Below are positions 37,519-45,691 of a stretch of DNA of 52,699 bases, piece by piece. The stretch is from Lachnospiraceae bacterium. GTDB taxonomy: Bacteria > Bacillota > Clostridia > Lachnospirales > Lachnospiraceae. Where the stretch lies: the NCBI GenBank assembly GCA_017437065.1, contig JAFSBX010000139.1, positions 1 to 52,699 on the forward strand. The letters are read 5' to 3'. The stretch's first letter is position 1; each line of letters begins with the position of its first letter. Below the pieces are notes generated by a model. The model ran no database searches, was not told the origin of the DNA, and saw nothing but the letters and a program-made list of their open reading frames with translations. Position numbers and translations under genes: made by a program.

Positions 37519-38379
37519 TCTTGCATTGATGTATCCTGCAAACAGATTTTCCATTGCCGAAAGATTATGTTTCACATGATACTCATCAAATGCATTGTAG
37601 TAGGCAATTCTATCTGCAAACTTAATATCGATAGGTGGATATCCTGCCTTCATCAATTCAAGATTCACAAGCAGTCTTCCGGTTCTGCCATTACCATCAA
37701 TGAAAGGATGGATGCCCTCAAACTCAATATGAAAACGAGCCAGTTTTGTTACAATATGCGAACTGCTTTCAGCAAAATCATGTAATAGCTGTTCCATCTT
37801 AGGTTCAATAAGATACGGCTGCACAGGTTCATGTTGTGCGCCCATAATACGAACGGGAACTCTGCGGTATGCACCACGATCCTCTTTCTTATCCGCAAGG
37901 ACAAGGTAATGAATCTGCTTGATGATGCTTTCACTAAGTGGAACATTATCTTTCACAAGTTCGCTCACAAAATCAAATGCATCTTTATGACCGACTGCCT
38001 CCATATGGTCTTTTAACGGTTTTTGGTCAATTGTAAGACCTCGAAGTACCAAATCTGTTTCTCGCAGGGTAAGTGTATTTCCTTCAATAGCGTTAGAGTT
38101 GTATGTGTATTCCACGATAAACTCCTCGTTTAGCCTTTCCACTTCGCCCGCCGTCAAAGGTCTTCTTCCGTCCAGCTCTACCTTTTTGCGGTCGATTTGC
38201 AGCAACAGACTTTCCTTCGATTTATAACGACCATCTGCTGGTTTCTTTGCATCCACAGGAATTTTCCACCCGCGTCCTTCCTGGTACGCACCCGGAATTT
38301 TCCCTTCTGAGCAAAGAACTCGGATTCTTCTATCAGAAATGCCCCATTTTTCAGAAGCCTGTTTTACTGTCATGAACAT
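37486..38379 (-). CDS. Fic-domain protein with N-terminal DNA-binding domain
   Basis: 297-residue Fic enzyme, expected to transfer AMP (or a related group) to a target protein. The N-terminal about 45 residues form a MerR-like helix-turn-helix (VKQASEKWGISDRRIRVLCS). The Fic core carries the intact motif HPFIDGNGRTGR (224-235). An inhibitory motif SNAIEG (95-100) of the (S/T)xxxE(G/N) type precedes it, so activity is probably self-restrained. Start ATG 38379 is behind GGAGG. Three repeats upstream may be its own operators. First gene right of the cotJC junction; target unknown. Confidence 0.9.
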   Translation of the reverse strand: MFMTVKQASEKWGISDRRIRVLCSEGKIPGAYQEGRGWKIPVDAKKPADGRYKSKESLLLQIDRKKVELDGRRPLTAGEVERLNEEFIVEYTYNSNAIEGNTLTLRETDLVLRGLTIDQKPLKDHMEAVGHKDAFDFVSELVKDNVPLSESIIKQIHYLVLADKKEDRGAYRRVPVRIMGAQHEPVQPYLIEPKMEQLLHDFAESSSHIVTKLARFHIEFEGIHPFIDGNGRTGRLLVNLELMKAGYPPIDIKFADRIAYYNAFDEYHVKHNLSAMENLFAGYINARLDMYLDMLQE

Positions 38380-38417
38380 AGACTATTCCTCCAATCTACG
38401 ATATAGTATATCACTTT

Positions 38418-38474
38418 ATCGGAATAATATTAATAATATCGGAACAATATTTGATAAAATAACGGAATAATGTT
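38418..38474 (-). repeat. Three direct repeats upstream of fic
   Basis: (A)TCGGAATAATATT at 38418-38431, ATCGGAACAATATT at 38438-38451 and AACGGAATAATGTT at 38461-38474, spaced 20 and 23 bases. They lie just upstream of a minus-strand TATACT -10 (38409-38404) for fic. Equal orientation and near two-turn spacing suggest a cooperative binding array, perhaps for the Fic protein's own HTH domain. Confidence 0.55.
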
Positions 38475-38487
38475 TTTTCTTTCTGCC

Positions 38488-38520
38488 AAAAAGGCACCTG
38501 CATAGTTACATGGTGCCTTT
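38488..38520 (-). terminator. Strong minus-strand terminator
   Basis: On the minus strand AAAGGCACC (38520-38512) pairs perfectly with GGTGCCTTT (38498-38490), then a T run. It stops transcription from the caspase-FRG side, and of the candidate RNA at 38488-38774, before fic. Confidence 0.85.
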
Positions 38521-38774
38521 ACTACCCAAGAAAAGTGGGATTTGTACATATATATTTTACGTTGACTGAACTGTAGTAAGGCACTTTTCACAACGCCACG
38601 ATTTGCATTGATTTATCCAATCAATAGCCGACATTTCTTTTACTCACAGAGGTAGTGCCGTAGTAAAAGAATAGAACTTTTACCATAGTTTTCAAACATC
38701 TTAAATATCCCAGAAATGCTCTGTTTTGCAAGCATTTCCAGAATATTGTTTAAATTGTTGTTTGCGTGTCAACT
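38488..38774 (-). ncRNA. Candidate structured non-coding RNA
   Basis: About 290 bases without a convincing gene, bounded by an extended -10 promoter (minus TGCTATAAT, 38789-38781, with TTCAAA as -35 17 bases before) and the terminator at 38488-38520. Arms 38731-38747 and 38704-38720 make a 17-bp hairpin whose three variable pairs are G-U on the minus strand but mismatches on the plus strand. TTCTTTTACT (38671-38662) / AGTAAAAGAA (38644-38635) forms a second stem, with an alternative partner at 38683-38677. ATTGATT/AATCAAT (38625-38607) forms a third. A 25-codon frame with a CxxC (38557-38634) has no ribosome site and is the main rival reading. Confidence 0.4.
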
Positions 38775-38861
38775 AGGCAAATTATAGCATAATTAAGCAA
38801 GTTTTGAATACCTATTAATAGTAGATATAGTAGTAAAATGGAGTTTCCTACTACTAAGCGT

Positions 38862-39725
38862 TTAAAGCAAATGTCTCGATATGCCTCTATCTTCTTTCGG
38901 AGTCATTTCCCATTTATTCTTACATTTCTCCAACAATTCTTTTAACTTTCTTTCATTAAATTCCTTCAAGCTTTTTGATATTTCATCTTTTTCATCTTCA
39001 TCTACATATATAGAATCATGAGTAATCCCAAAGCATTTCATATATACTTCCAGTTCATCTGCCACCTTGCTAGGTATTATGATTTTAATTAGTGTTTCTT
39101 CATCCACATTATAATGTTCCAGTGGCCATACCAAGTTCCCATGAACCATAAAATTGCCTGATTGACGGCACATTCTTTTATCATATTTTTTTCCATAAAT
39201 TGCCAAAGGAATAAGATTTGAAATTTTTATAATTTCATCCGAAGTAAATATTTTTTTACATCCACTTGCCATTTCATTCCATCTCTTTGGTTCAAGCAAA
39301 AAAACAGAACAATCAGAATCTTTCTTACGACCATCACAAGCAAAAAATAGCGCCACGGAAAAATCTGTAGTCCAATCCATCATAGGAGTCCAAACACCAT
39401 AATGTTGAGCCAAACAATATAAGTCAACTATATTCAAGGACGTATCATATGTTATATTATTTTTATTTAATTCTTTTAAAAATGAAGCTAAATATATCTT
39501 ATGCAATAACAATATTTTATCACCGCGGTTATTAAACTCTTTCAATTTTCTTGGTTCAACAGGTCTATCAAATTGATCAGCAATCACATAAAGATTTCTA
39601 TATGCGCTCGGATTTAAAATATAATTAGAATCTGCATGTCCTCTAAACCAATAATTATTTTCCGAATTAGTGTCTTTTACAAACGCTAGCAGTTCTTGTA
39701 AGCTATCTATCTTATGTATTTTCAT
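38862..39725 (-). CDS. FRG-domain protein
   Basis: 287-residue protein with an N-terminal FRG domain, named for its Phe-Arg-Gly motif: YWFRGHADSNYILNPSAYR (F27-R28-G29), then CLAQHYGVWTPMMDWTTDFS and VALFFAC. The C-terminal third is charged and helical (ISKSLKEFNERKLKELLEK). FRG domains recur in accessory and defence loci; their biochemistry is not settled as far as I know. It lies 77 bases downstream of a caspase-like protease gene on the same strand, so the two likely form an operon. No signal or membrane segment, so it should be cytosolic. Confidence 0.85.
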   Translation of the reverse strand: MKIHKIDSLQELLAFVKDTNSENNYWFRGHADSNYILNPSAYRNLYVIADQFDRPVEPRKLKEFNNRGDKILLLHKIYLASFLKELNKNNITYDTSLNIVDLYCLAQHYGVWTPMMDWTTDFSVALFFACDGRKKDSDCSVFLLEPKRWNEMASGCKKIFTSDEIIKISNLIPLAIYGKKYDKRMCRQSGNFMVHGNLVWPLEHYNVDEETLIKIIIPSKVADELEVYMKCFGITHDSIYVDEDEKDEISKSLKEFNERKLKELLEKCKNKWEMTPKEDRGISRHLL

Positions 39726-39802
39726 TTCATTATGTCCTAAAATTATTTTCCGTTTAAAATAAATACTTTATTTAATCATTCACACTTTCTAAATTAAAAT
39801 AT

Positions 39803-40987
39803 TTAAGAACGTAGATTTATCTCAAAAAAATCATTTGTATATGTCGGAATAGAATTTAGGAAATAATTCATATCTTCTAAAAACACTTTTTGTACACTAT
39901 ATGGTATTGTAATTCCCTCGCCATTTTCAAACATTGCACTATAATAATATAGATTATTTAATGTCTTTTCCCATCCGTAATACAAATATCCCATTTTTTT
40001 CAATTCCTTACATACCATATATACACAATTTTGAGAAGGATTAAATCCGTCTTCACCACTTCCTATAACAATACACTTTTCTATTATAGCAGAAGAAATC
40101 TGAAAACGCAGCTCAGACAAAGCCTCTTCTATTTTTTCTCGAAACGAAAATACTTGATGTTTTTCCTGTTCTGTTTTAATATCCTCATCATCAACAATAG
40201 CATATATAATATTCTTCCCCTCAAATAGGCACGTTGGATGTTGCTTAATCTGTGAGTTACTCATGCTAACCAAATTTGACTGTTCCTCTATATATTTATA
40301 CAGAGACGCAAAAGTCAAGAAATTGCCATCTAATGCTCTTGCTTGTCCTTTCAAAGCATCTAACAAAAAAGAAGTAAATACACTAATTTCTTGGTTGTTA
40401 AAACAGTCTAGCGAATATTCTCCTTCTGTGCATGAAAAAATTACTCCCATTCCTTTCGCCATTTTCAAATACTTTAGCACATAATTATCAGATTGAACCT
40501 GCAATCCTTTCTTGTTTCCAACTCTTTCACAACAAGCATCAATTAGAACTGTAATACTTCCACGATCACCGGAATATAGTTCCTTTAAACTCTCTAATAA
40601 CTCTTTTAATGATATCATTGTTTCAGCGTTCTTCTCCGAGTCAGATACAAAAAAATAAAATTCTCCATCTATCGTACATCCATGACCACTGTAATAGAAA
40701 ATAATATTTTTATCTTTTTTGAACTGCCCTTTTCTTTCATGTAACATATCTAAAATTGCTTTTTTACTGGTCTTTGCTTCATCATCGGAAATGAGTAGGC
40801 AACTATCCGTTGACATTGCCAAAAAATTTGACTTTGCGAAAACATTGTGCACTAATGTTGCATCTTGTTCACAATTATCTAGGCAATCCTGATTTTGAAG
40901 ATATTTATTAATCCCAACTGCAAAAAGACAATTTTCTCCAATTGCTTTTTGTTTCTTTTCTTTTTTTATTCTTTCTGCTTTCGTCAT
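39803..40987 (-). CDS. Caspase-like (clan CD, C14) protease
   Basis: 394-residue protein with an N-terminal caspase fold: CLFAVGINKYLQNQ (first strand), the catalytic His in FYYSGHGCTIDGEFYF (H102) and the catalytic Cys in VLIDACCERVG (C152). The fold ends near 255; the remaining about 140 residues (helical, then YMVCKELKKMGYLYYGWEKT) are a domain I do not recognise. Start ATG 40987 has only a weak AGAGA site. Bacterial caspase-like proteases often act in suicidal defence. The FRG gene follows directly and may be sensor, effector or substrate. Confidence 0.85.
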   Translation of the reverse strand: MTKAERIKKEKKQKAIGENCLFAVGINKYLQNQDCLDNCEQDATLVHNVFAKSNFLAMSTDSCLLISDDEAKTSKKAILDMLHERKGQFKKDKNIIFYYSGHGCTIDGEFYFFVSDSEKNAETMISLKELLESLKELYSGDRGSITVLIDACCERVGNKKGLQVQSDNYVLKYLKMAKGMGVIFSCTEGEYSLDCFNNQEISVFTSFLLDALKGQARALDGNFLTFASLYKYIEEQSNLVSMSNSQIKQHPTCLFEGKNIIYAIVDDEDIKTEQEKHQVFSFREKIEEALSELRFQISSAIIEKCIVIGSGEDGFNPSQNCVYMVCKELKKMGYLYYGWEKTLNNLYYYSAMFENGEGITIPYSVQKVFLEDMNYFLNSIPTYTNDFFEINLRS

Positions 40988-41112
40988 CGTTTTTATCTCT
41001 TATTTATATTTTCATATATTTTTTAATATTAGTACTTATTATATCGTCACCTATATCATTTTTCCATAGAGAAAACGCCCAGTAACCGGAGCATCTCTGT
41101 CATGTAGCATTT

Positions 41113-41469
41113 CTACACTACTTTAAACATTTTCTGTAATACCGCTTTTGCATCGTTTTTCTTTTCAATCTCTGCTCGTGCTTTGCTAAACTCCTCCATT
41201 CATCCCAGTTCTTCCTCATCACCAAAGCTGATATGCGTGTATACACTCATCGTAACACTGATATCCGAATATCCCATGAGGTACTGCAATGTTTTTGGAT
41301 TCATTCCCGATTTTGCCATATTGTAACAATAAGTATGGCGGCACACATGCGGAGTGATATTGGGCATCTGTACTCACTAAATATCATTGTCCTTGCCAAT
41401 CATACTCTTGAGCTTACGCTGTCAGTGCATTACTCTTCTAATGGATTGCCATTTTCATCAAACAAAATC
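41113..41469 (-). pseudogene. Tyrosine integrase C-terminal relic 1
   Basis: Decayed end of a Tn916-type tyrosine recombinase. Reading the minus strand: ILFDENGNPL, then stops and shifts, then MPNITPHVCRHTYC, AKSGMNPKTLQYLMG, SDISVTMSVYTHISFGDEEE, an in-frame stop, and MEEFSKARAEIEKK. The catalytic Arg-His (CRH) and the Tyr (SVYTH) are recognisable, but the usual LGH is LMGY, several stops interrupt it and the N-terminal two-thirds are missing. It lies between the AAA ATPase gene and the caspase gene. It cannot be active. Confidence 0.85.
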
Positions 41470-41475
41470 ACTAAT

Positions 41476-42699
41476 CTATATCATCCAAATCGGCACAATA
41501 TAATTATCTCTATCAATTGCACTCAATCCCGGTTTCATACAAATCACTGCCCCCTTAGAACGCGGTGTTGATGCTCTATCCAACAAATCAAACACCTTAA
41601 TAAGCTCTGCCCCCGGATTAGAAGTCTTCTTTATTTCAATTGGATTAAGTACTCCATCATGCTCTAATACAATATCGATTTCTTTTGCATCCTTGTCACG
41701 ATAATAGTACATAAATGGTTCCTTACCACTGCATAGATATGTTTTCATTATCTCAGCAACCACATAGTTCTCTAATATAGCACCATTCATTGCGCCACAT
41801 TCCAAAGTCTCTGCACTGCTCCACTTTGTCAAATAACAAACCAATCCTGTATCATAAAAATACAATTTCGGTGTCTTTACAAGTCTCTTTAAGAGATTAT
41901 TAGAATACGGATGCAAATAAAATATGATGCCCAACGTTTCCAATATTCCTAACCAGTCTTTTGCCTGTTTTTGGTTAATATCTGCATCTCTGGCAATATC
42001 TGCGACATTCAGCATTTGACCGCACCTTGCGGCTACTGCAGTGATAAAATGCAAAAATTTTAGTGAATCTATAGCATCTGATAATTCTTTTACATCTCTC
42101 TCAATATAAGTGGATAAATAACTACTATAAAATATCTGACTATTACTATTTCGGCCACTTACAATAGCCGGCATAGAACCTCTATATATTCGTTCAAAAA
42201 CACCTCTCGTATCAACCTGTTTTCTTTCTTTACCTCTCCTAGATAATGCATCCAAATCAATTGTAAATGATTCCATTTCTCCATTACAGAGTTCTGCCTG
42301 AGATAATGACGTTAACGAAAGCACTGCAACTCTTCCGGCTAAAGACTCCTGTACCCCACGCATCAACTTAAACACCTGTGAACCGGTAAGCCAAAATGCT
42401 CCCGGCTCATGATTCCTGTCTACATGTATTTTTATATAATTAAATAATTCCGGTGCATACTGAACCTCATCAATCAATACTGGTGTCTTATGCAACTGTA
42501 AAAACAACTCAGGATCCGTCTTCGCAAGATTTCGCTCGTTCAAATCATCTAACGATACATAACTTCTATCTGTACCTTCCATTAGCTTCTGAAGCATTGT
42601 GGTCTTTCCTACCTGTCTGGGTCCGGTTACCAATACAACTGGATATTCTTTTGTCACCGTTGAAACTACTTTTTCCAAATTTCTTGATATATAGTTCAT
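41476..42699 (-). CDS. AAA-type ATPase, DUF4143 family
   Basis: 407-residue P-loop ATPase. Walker A GPRQVGKTTM (26-35), Walker B TPVLIDEVQYAPELF, sensor WLTGSQVFKLM, and a C-terminal DUF4143-type nuclease-like part with YYYRDKDAKEIDIVLEHDG, whose Asp/Glu pattern resembles PD-(D/E)XK. This is a common accessory family of unclear role; some members are tied to mobile elements. Start ATG 42699 is behind AGGAGG. Four TTAGCCGAAAA motifs sit just upstream. It is flanked on both sides by integrase relics. Confidence 0.9.
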   Translation of the reverse strand: MNYISRNLEKVVSTVTKEYPVVLVTGPRQVGKTTMLQKLMEGTDRSYVSLDDLNERNLAKTDPELFLQLHKTPVLIDEVQYAPELFNYIKIHVDRNHEPGAFWLTGSQVFKLMRGVQESLAGRVAVLSLTSLSQAELCNGEMESFTIDLDALSRRGKERKQVDTRGVFERIYRGSMPAIVSGRNSNSQIFYSSYLSTYIERDVKELSDAIDSLKFLHFITAVAARCGQMLNVADIARDADINQKQAKDWLGILETLGIIFYLHPYSNNLLKRLVKTPKLYFYDTGLVCYLTKWSSAETLECGAMNGAILENYVVAEIMKTYLCSGKEPFMYYYRDKDAKEIDIVLEHDGVLNPIEIKKTSNPGAELIKVFDLLDRASTPRSKGAVICMKPGLSAIDRDNYIVPIWMI

Positions 42700-42710
42700 A
42701 AAAACCTCCT

Positions 42711-42811
42711 TCGGCTAATTTGTATTATATTTATATATTAGCCGAAAAATAAATAAAAGAGCAAGAACTTTTTCGGCTAAAATATATTATGAATTAAAAT
42801 TAGCCGAAAAA
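42711..42811 (-). promoter_or_regulatory. Four-copy TTAGCCGAAAA operator array
   Basis: Two inverted pairs of the same motif: CGGCTAA (42712-42718) facing TTAGCCGAAAAA (42738-42749), then TTTTTCGGCTAA (42769-42780) facing TTAGCCGAAAAA (42800-42811). They fill the region directly upstream of the ATPase start, so the promoter must lie within the array. The first copy overlaps the ribosome-site region, so binding would block the promoter, and pairing in RNA could also mask the ribosome site. Confidence 0.65.
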
Positions 42812-42859
42812 TACTTACATTGCATATTATCATATTAAATTTTAAAGCAACTAAAATAT

Positions 42860-43052
42860 CTACTGTATCGCGGTCTTCTTCTCAATCTGTTTTCCACCTA
42901 CCTCGGCCCTTACTTTTCTGAATTTTTCAACAGCATAATGTTCGACATTTATACTCTATAAATATTGTTATAACTGCCAACCATATGATTGAACTATACT
43001 ATCAATGCATTGCCACCAATAGATTTCCATATTCATCAAAAAAAACTACAAA
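42860..43052 (-). pseudogene. Tyrosine integrase C-terminal relic 2
   Basis: A second, shorter integrase remnant on the minus strand: VVFFDEYGNLLVAMH then a stop where Trp is usual, FNHMVGSYNNIYRV then a stop where Gln is usual, MSNI, and after an internal deletion EHYAVEKFRKVRAEVGGKQ. The catalytic core between these pieces (CRH to YTH) is missing. Same family and orientation as relic 1 but a different copy, since the shared pieces differ. It lies between the ATPase gene and the serine recombinase. Confidence 0.75.
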
Positions 43053-43108
43053 TCAAACTTATATTACATATAATATATGAAAGCCATCAGGAATAATCCC
43101 TCCGGCTT

Positions 43109-44638
43109 TCATATATTCCATATTATCTTAGTACTCCCATCCTCACTTATAACAATCTTATCTATCATAATCATAGCAACTGCTTTTTTCCTGTTATAAT
43201 CAGCCGATTTCCATGATTTAGCCAAATTTACAACAATATCTTTTTCATCATCTCTGCTCTTTATTTCTTCTATTCTTTCATATAATGCCAGTCTGTCTCT
43301 TTTAAGCTGTGTAGCTTTCTGGTTTGCAAGCATCAGCAAATCATCATTAAAACCACCAGCCAGCATAGTATCCAAAAGTTGCTTTTCTGACTTTTCAATT
43401 GCTTTAATTTTCAGCTTCAAATCATTGATTTCGGCAGTATTACTTGTTTCAGTTTTATGTTTTGTCCCCTTCAAATCCAACAATTTCTCAGCAATGCAGT
43501 CATAAACCATGTTCTCCAAATCCTCAGCATATATAGATACTTTCGGTCCTGTACAAATTTTCTTATGTGACTTTCCGGTACAGTTGAAATACCGCCGCAT
43601 TTCACCATCTTTATTGATTTTACCTTTAATGGTAGTCATTGTGTGTCCGCATTTTTCACAAATTAACTTGCCGGACAGCCAACTGGTACGATTACTGACA
43701 CTATTCCCTATTTGCTTATTCTTCTCCAACTTTCTCTGGCATTTAAGCCAGATATCCGAATCTACTACTCCAGTATGAGTCAAAATCACCAGTTTCATAT
43801 CAGACCAATCCGGATCGTCAGGATTATGTTTGGTACGTCCATATAGCTGTGCCCCGTATTCTCCTGTAAACATTGACACATCTGTTATCATCTGCACCCC
43901 ATGCCTGTCATAATAATCATATACATCTGAATCCGCCTTAACATAAATAGGGTTCCTTAACAAATTGGAAAGCTTTGCTGTAGACCAATTACTTCCATTC
44001 AATGGCTTTTTATTTTCAGCAATCAAAATATCTAATAATCGTCTTAGCGAAACACTTTCCTGTGCGTAAACCTCAAATATGTATCGTATTTGTTCAACTT
44101 CTGATGGTATAGGATTTAACTTTTTAGTCTTTATATTATGAATAACGGTCGGTACAAGCTCAAACCCATAAGGCTGCCTGCCTCCCATATAAAACCCCAT
44201 TTCGCTCCGATGAGCATAAGCCTGAGTTACACGATTAATAGTGGATGTTCTCTCAAACTCTGCAAATACCATCAGAATTTTAACAATCAACTCTCCATAA
44301 GGGGAGGATGTGTCAAAGGATTCCTGCGAAGAAACAAACTCAACTTTATGCTCTTTGAATTCCTGCAAAATATTTACAAAGTCCGAAAGCGAACGACTGA
44401 TTCGGTCAAGTTTATAAACAATTACTTTACTGATTTTATTTTGCCGGACAAGCTTCATCATCTTCTGAAAACCATCACGATTAATATTCCCACCGGAAAA
44501 ACCATTGTCTATAAATGTCAAAATCTTTTCATTCCGTTCATCCAGTTTAAGAACTGACTTACAATATTCTATTTGAGTTTCGCAGCTGATGCTGTTTTCG
44601 CGTTCTACTGATTTTCTCGCATATAGAACAATTGCCAT
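43109..44638 (-). CDS. Large serine recombinase (integrase)
   Basis: 509-residue site-specific recombinase. The N-terminal resolvase domain (about 1-145) has the catalytic Ser10 in YARKSVERENS, plus GFSGGNINRDGFQ and KLDRISRSLSDF. A recombinase domain follows (about 165-270), then a zinc ribbon (CEKCGHTMTT..YFNCTGKSHKKIC) and a coiled coil (about 380-460). Complete and apparently intact. It would insert and excise the element to its right. Start ATG 44638 is behind GGGAGG. Confidence 0.95.
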   Translation of the reverse strand: MAIVLYARKSVERENSISCETQIEYCKSVLKLDERNEKILTFIDNGFSGGNINRDGFQKMMKLVRQNKISKVIVYKLDRISRSLSDFVNILQEFKEHKVEFVSSQESFDTSSPYGELIVKILMVFAEFERTSTINRVTQAYAHRSEMGFYMGGRQPYGFELVPTVIHNIKTKKLNPIPSEVEQIRYIFEVYAQESVSLRRLLDILIAENKKPLNGSNWSTAKLSNLLRNPIYVKADSDVYDYYDRHGVQMITDVSMFTGEYGAQLYGRTKHNPDDPDWSDMKLVILTHTGVVDSDIWLKCQRKLEKNKQIGNSVSNRTSWLSGKLICEKCGHTMTTIKGKINKDGEMRRYFNCTGKSHKKICTGPKVSIYAEDLENMVYDCIAEKLLDLKGTKHKTETSNTAEINDLKLKIKAIEKSEKQLLDTMLAGGFNDDLLMLANQKATQLKRDRLALYERIEEIKSRDDEKDIVVNLAKSWKSADYNRKKAVAMIMIDKIVISEDGSTKIIWNI

Positions 44639-44679
44639 TTGACACCACCTCCCTTCAAGATAAATTTTAATTGTGATTG

Positions 44680-44835
44680 TTATGCGGTAATATTCCGGAT
44701 TGGTTTCGTTAATGCTTGAAACAACTCTTCCATAATCTGTTCCTTGCTGTTCCTATTATTAGCTGATAAAATAATATGTTCTACTCTGTGTGTTTTTTTC
44801 TTAATGTCAGTATATTCCTTTGTTAAAAAATCCAT
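44680..44835 (-). CDS. Small mobile-element protein, unknown
   Basis: 51-residue protein (MDFLTKEYTDIKKKTHRVEH...) starting at ATG 44835, 6 bases behind a perfect AGGAGG that overlaps the end of the upstream gene. Small genes directly before large serine recombinases sometimes encode helper or excision factors, but this one shows no motif that proves it. Spacing on both sides is tight, so it belongs to the recombinase transcript. Confidence 0.65.
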   Translation of the reverse strand: MDFLTKEYTDIKKKTHRVEHIILSANNRNSKEQIMEELFQALTKPIRNITA

Positions 44836-44845
44836 GTGACACCTC

Positions 44846-45550
44846 CTAGATCGTCCCACAAAGTGGTGTTGTGTTGGAATCCAAATCGATTCCACTTGTT
44901 ACTATCATATGTGTGAAATTACAGCAAATTTCATGGTTTAGCAGATTTAATATTCCCTCACGGGTGTACGGAAAGAAACAACTTGTCAGCTGATGTGGCG
45001 TTATCTTTATATTCTGACGTTTGTATTTACGGTCGTAGTAGTAGCACTGTCTGACAACCCCTTTTCCGCCATTATAGTATTCTAATTCAATATAAATTAA
45101 TCGATAAAGCTTATTTTTCAGCCGAGTACATAGTCGTAAAGGAATACCATTATAATCTTCACCATCTCCTACCATGATTAGAAAATGATACTTATTGCCT
45201 GCTCCGGATGTTTTCATTTTCAAATATTCTTCAAGCGATAAGTTCGCATTATCATCATGAATAAATTCCACACCATAAAATTTCTTGTCAAGCTCGGTTG
45301 CAATTACTGAAAGTAATTCATCCAATCGGCATTGAAATGTCTGTAATTTTTTTGGTTTAGAACTATAACGCTCTTCCTCGATTTTGCCCTGATTGCGGTC
45401 AATGTAGAAACAATCTAATATAGTACAATCCGAATCGTTTACCTTCAAAGATAGGTAAATCATTCTGCTGTGTTGTGTTTTGAAAATTGTTCTGAATATG
45501 TTTTGAGCATTGCTTGTACATACTTCAAATTTTAATATACTTTGCTTCAT
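44846..45550 (-). CDS. Unrecognised mobile-element protein
   Basis: 234-residue soluble protein with no family I recognise. It has alternating beta-like stretches (MIYLSLKVNDSDCTILDCFY, YHFLIMVGDGEDYNGIPLRL, LIYIELEYYNGGKGVVRQCY) and several Cys. Start ATG 45550 is behind GGGAGG. It is 10 bases ahead of the small gene at 44835 and presumably in one transcript with it and the recombinase. Likely an accessory gene of the element. Confidence 0.7.
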   Translation of the reverse strand: MKQSILKFEVCTSNAQNIFRTIFKTQHSRMIYLSLKVNDSDCTILDCFYIDRNQGKIEEERYSSKPKKLQTFQCRLDELLSVIATELDKKFYGVEFIHDDNANLSLEEYLKMKTSGAGNKYHFLIMVGDGEDYNGIPLRLCTRLKNKLYRLIYIELEYYNGGKGVVRQCYYYDRKYKRQNIKITPHQLTSCFFPYTREGILNLLNHEICCNFTHMIVTSGIDLDSNTTPLCGTI

Positions 45551-45594
45551 GTTTTTTACCTCCCTGTCATGAAGAATATATAATCAAGCAAAAC

Positions 45595-45619
45595 GAGCAT
45601 ACGTTTAGCGGGCGTGCTC
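45595..45619 (-). terminator. Weak terminator candidate upstream of the 234-residue gene
   Basis: On the minus strand GAGCA..TGCTC (45619-45595) forms a short stem with a bulge and is followed by GTTTTGC. It would separate the FtsK transcript from the recombinase transcript. Low confidence. Confidence 0.3.
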
Positions 45620-45640
45620 CTATCCACTACAATTGTATCA

Positions 45641-45666
45641 GCAACAGCTTTTTGTAAAGCTGTTGC
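45641..45666. other. Perfect 11-bp hairpin
   Basis: GCAACAGCTTT (45641-45651) and AAAGCTGTTGC (45656-45666) are perfect complements around TTGT. No U run follows on either strand, so it is not a plain terminator. It could protect the 3-prime end of the FtsK transcript, whose stop is at 45692, or bind a protein. Confidence 0.6.
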
Positions 45667-45691
45667 ATAATAGAAATACTATCACTTTCCT

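Noticed and set aside
38557-38634. 25-codon frame with a CxxC motif in the candidate RNA region
   Set aside because: Protein-like but without a ribosome site and overlapping a stable stem; kept only as the alternative reading of the RNA candidate.
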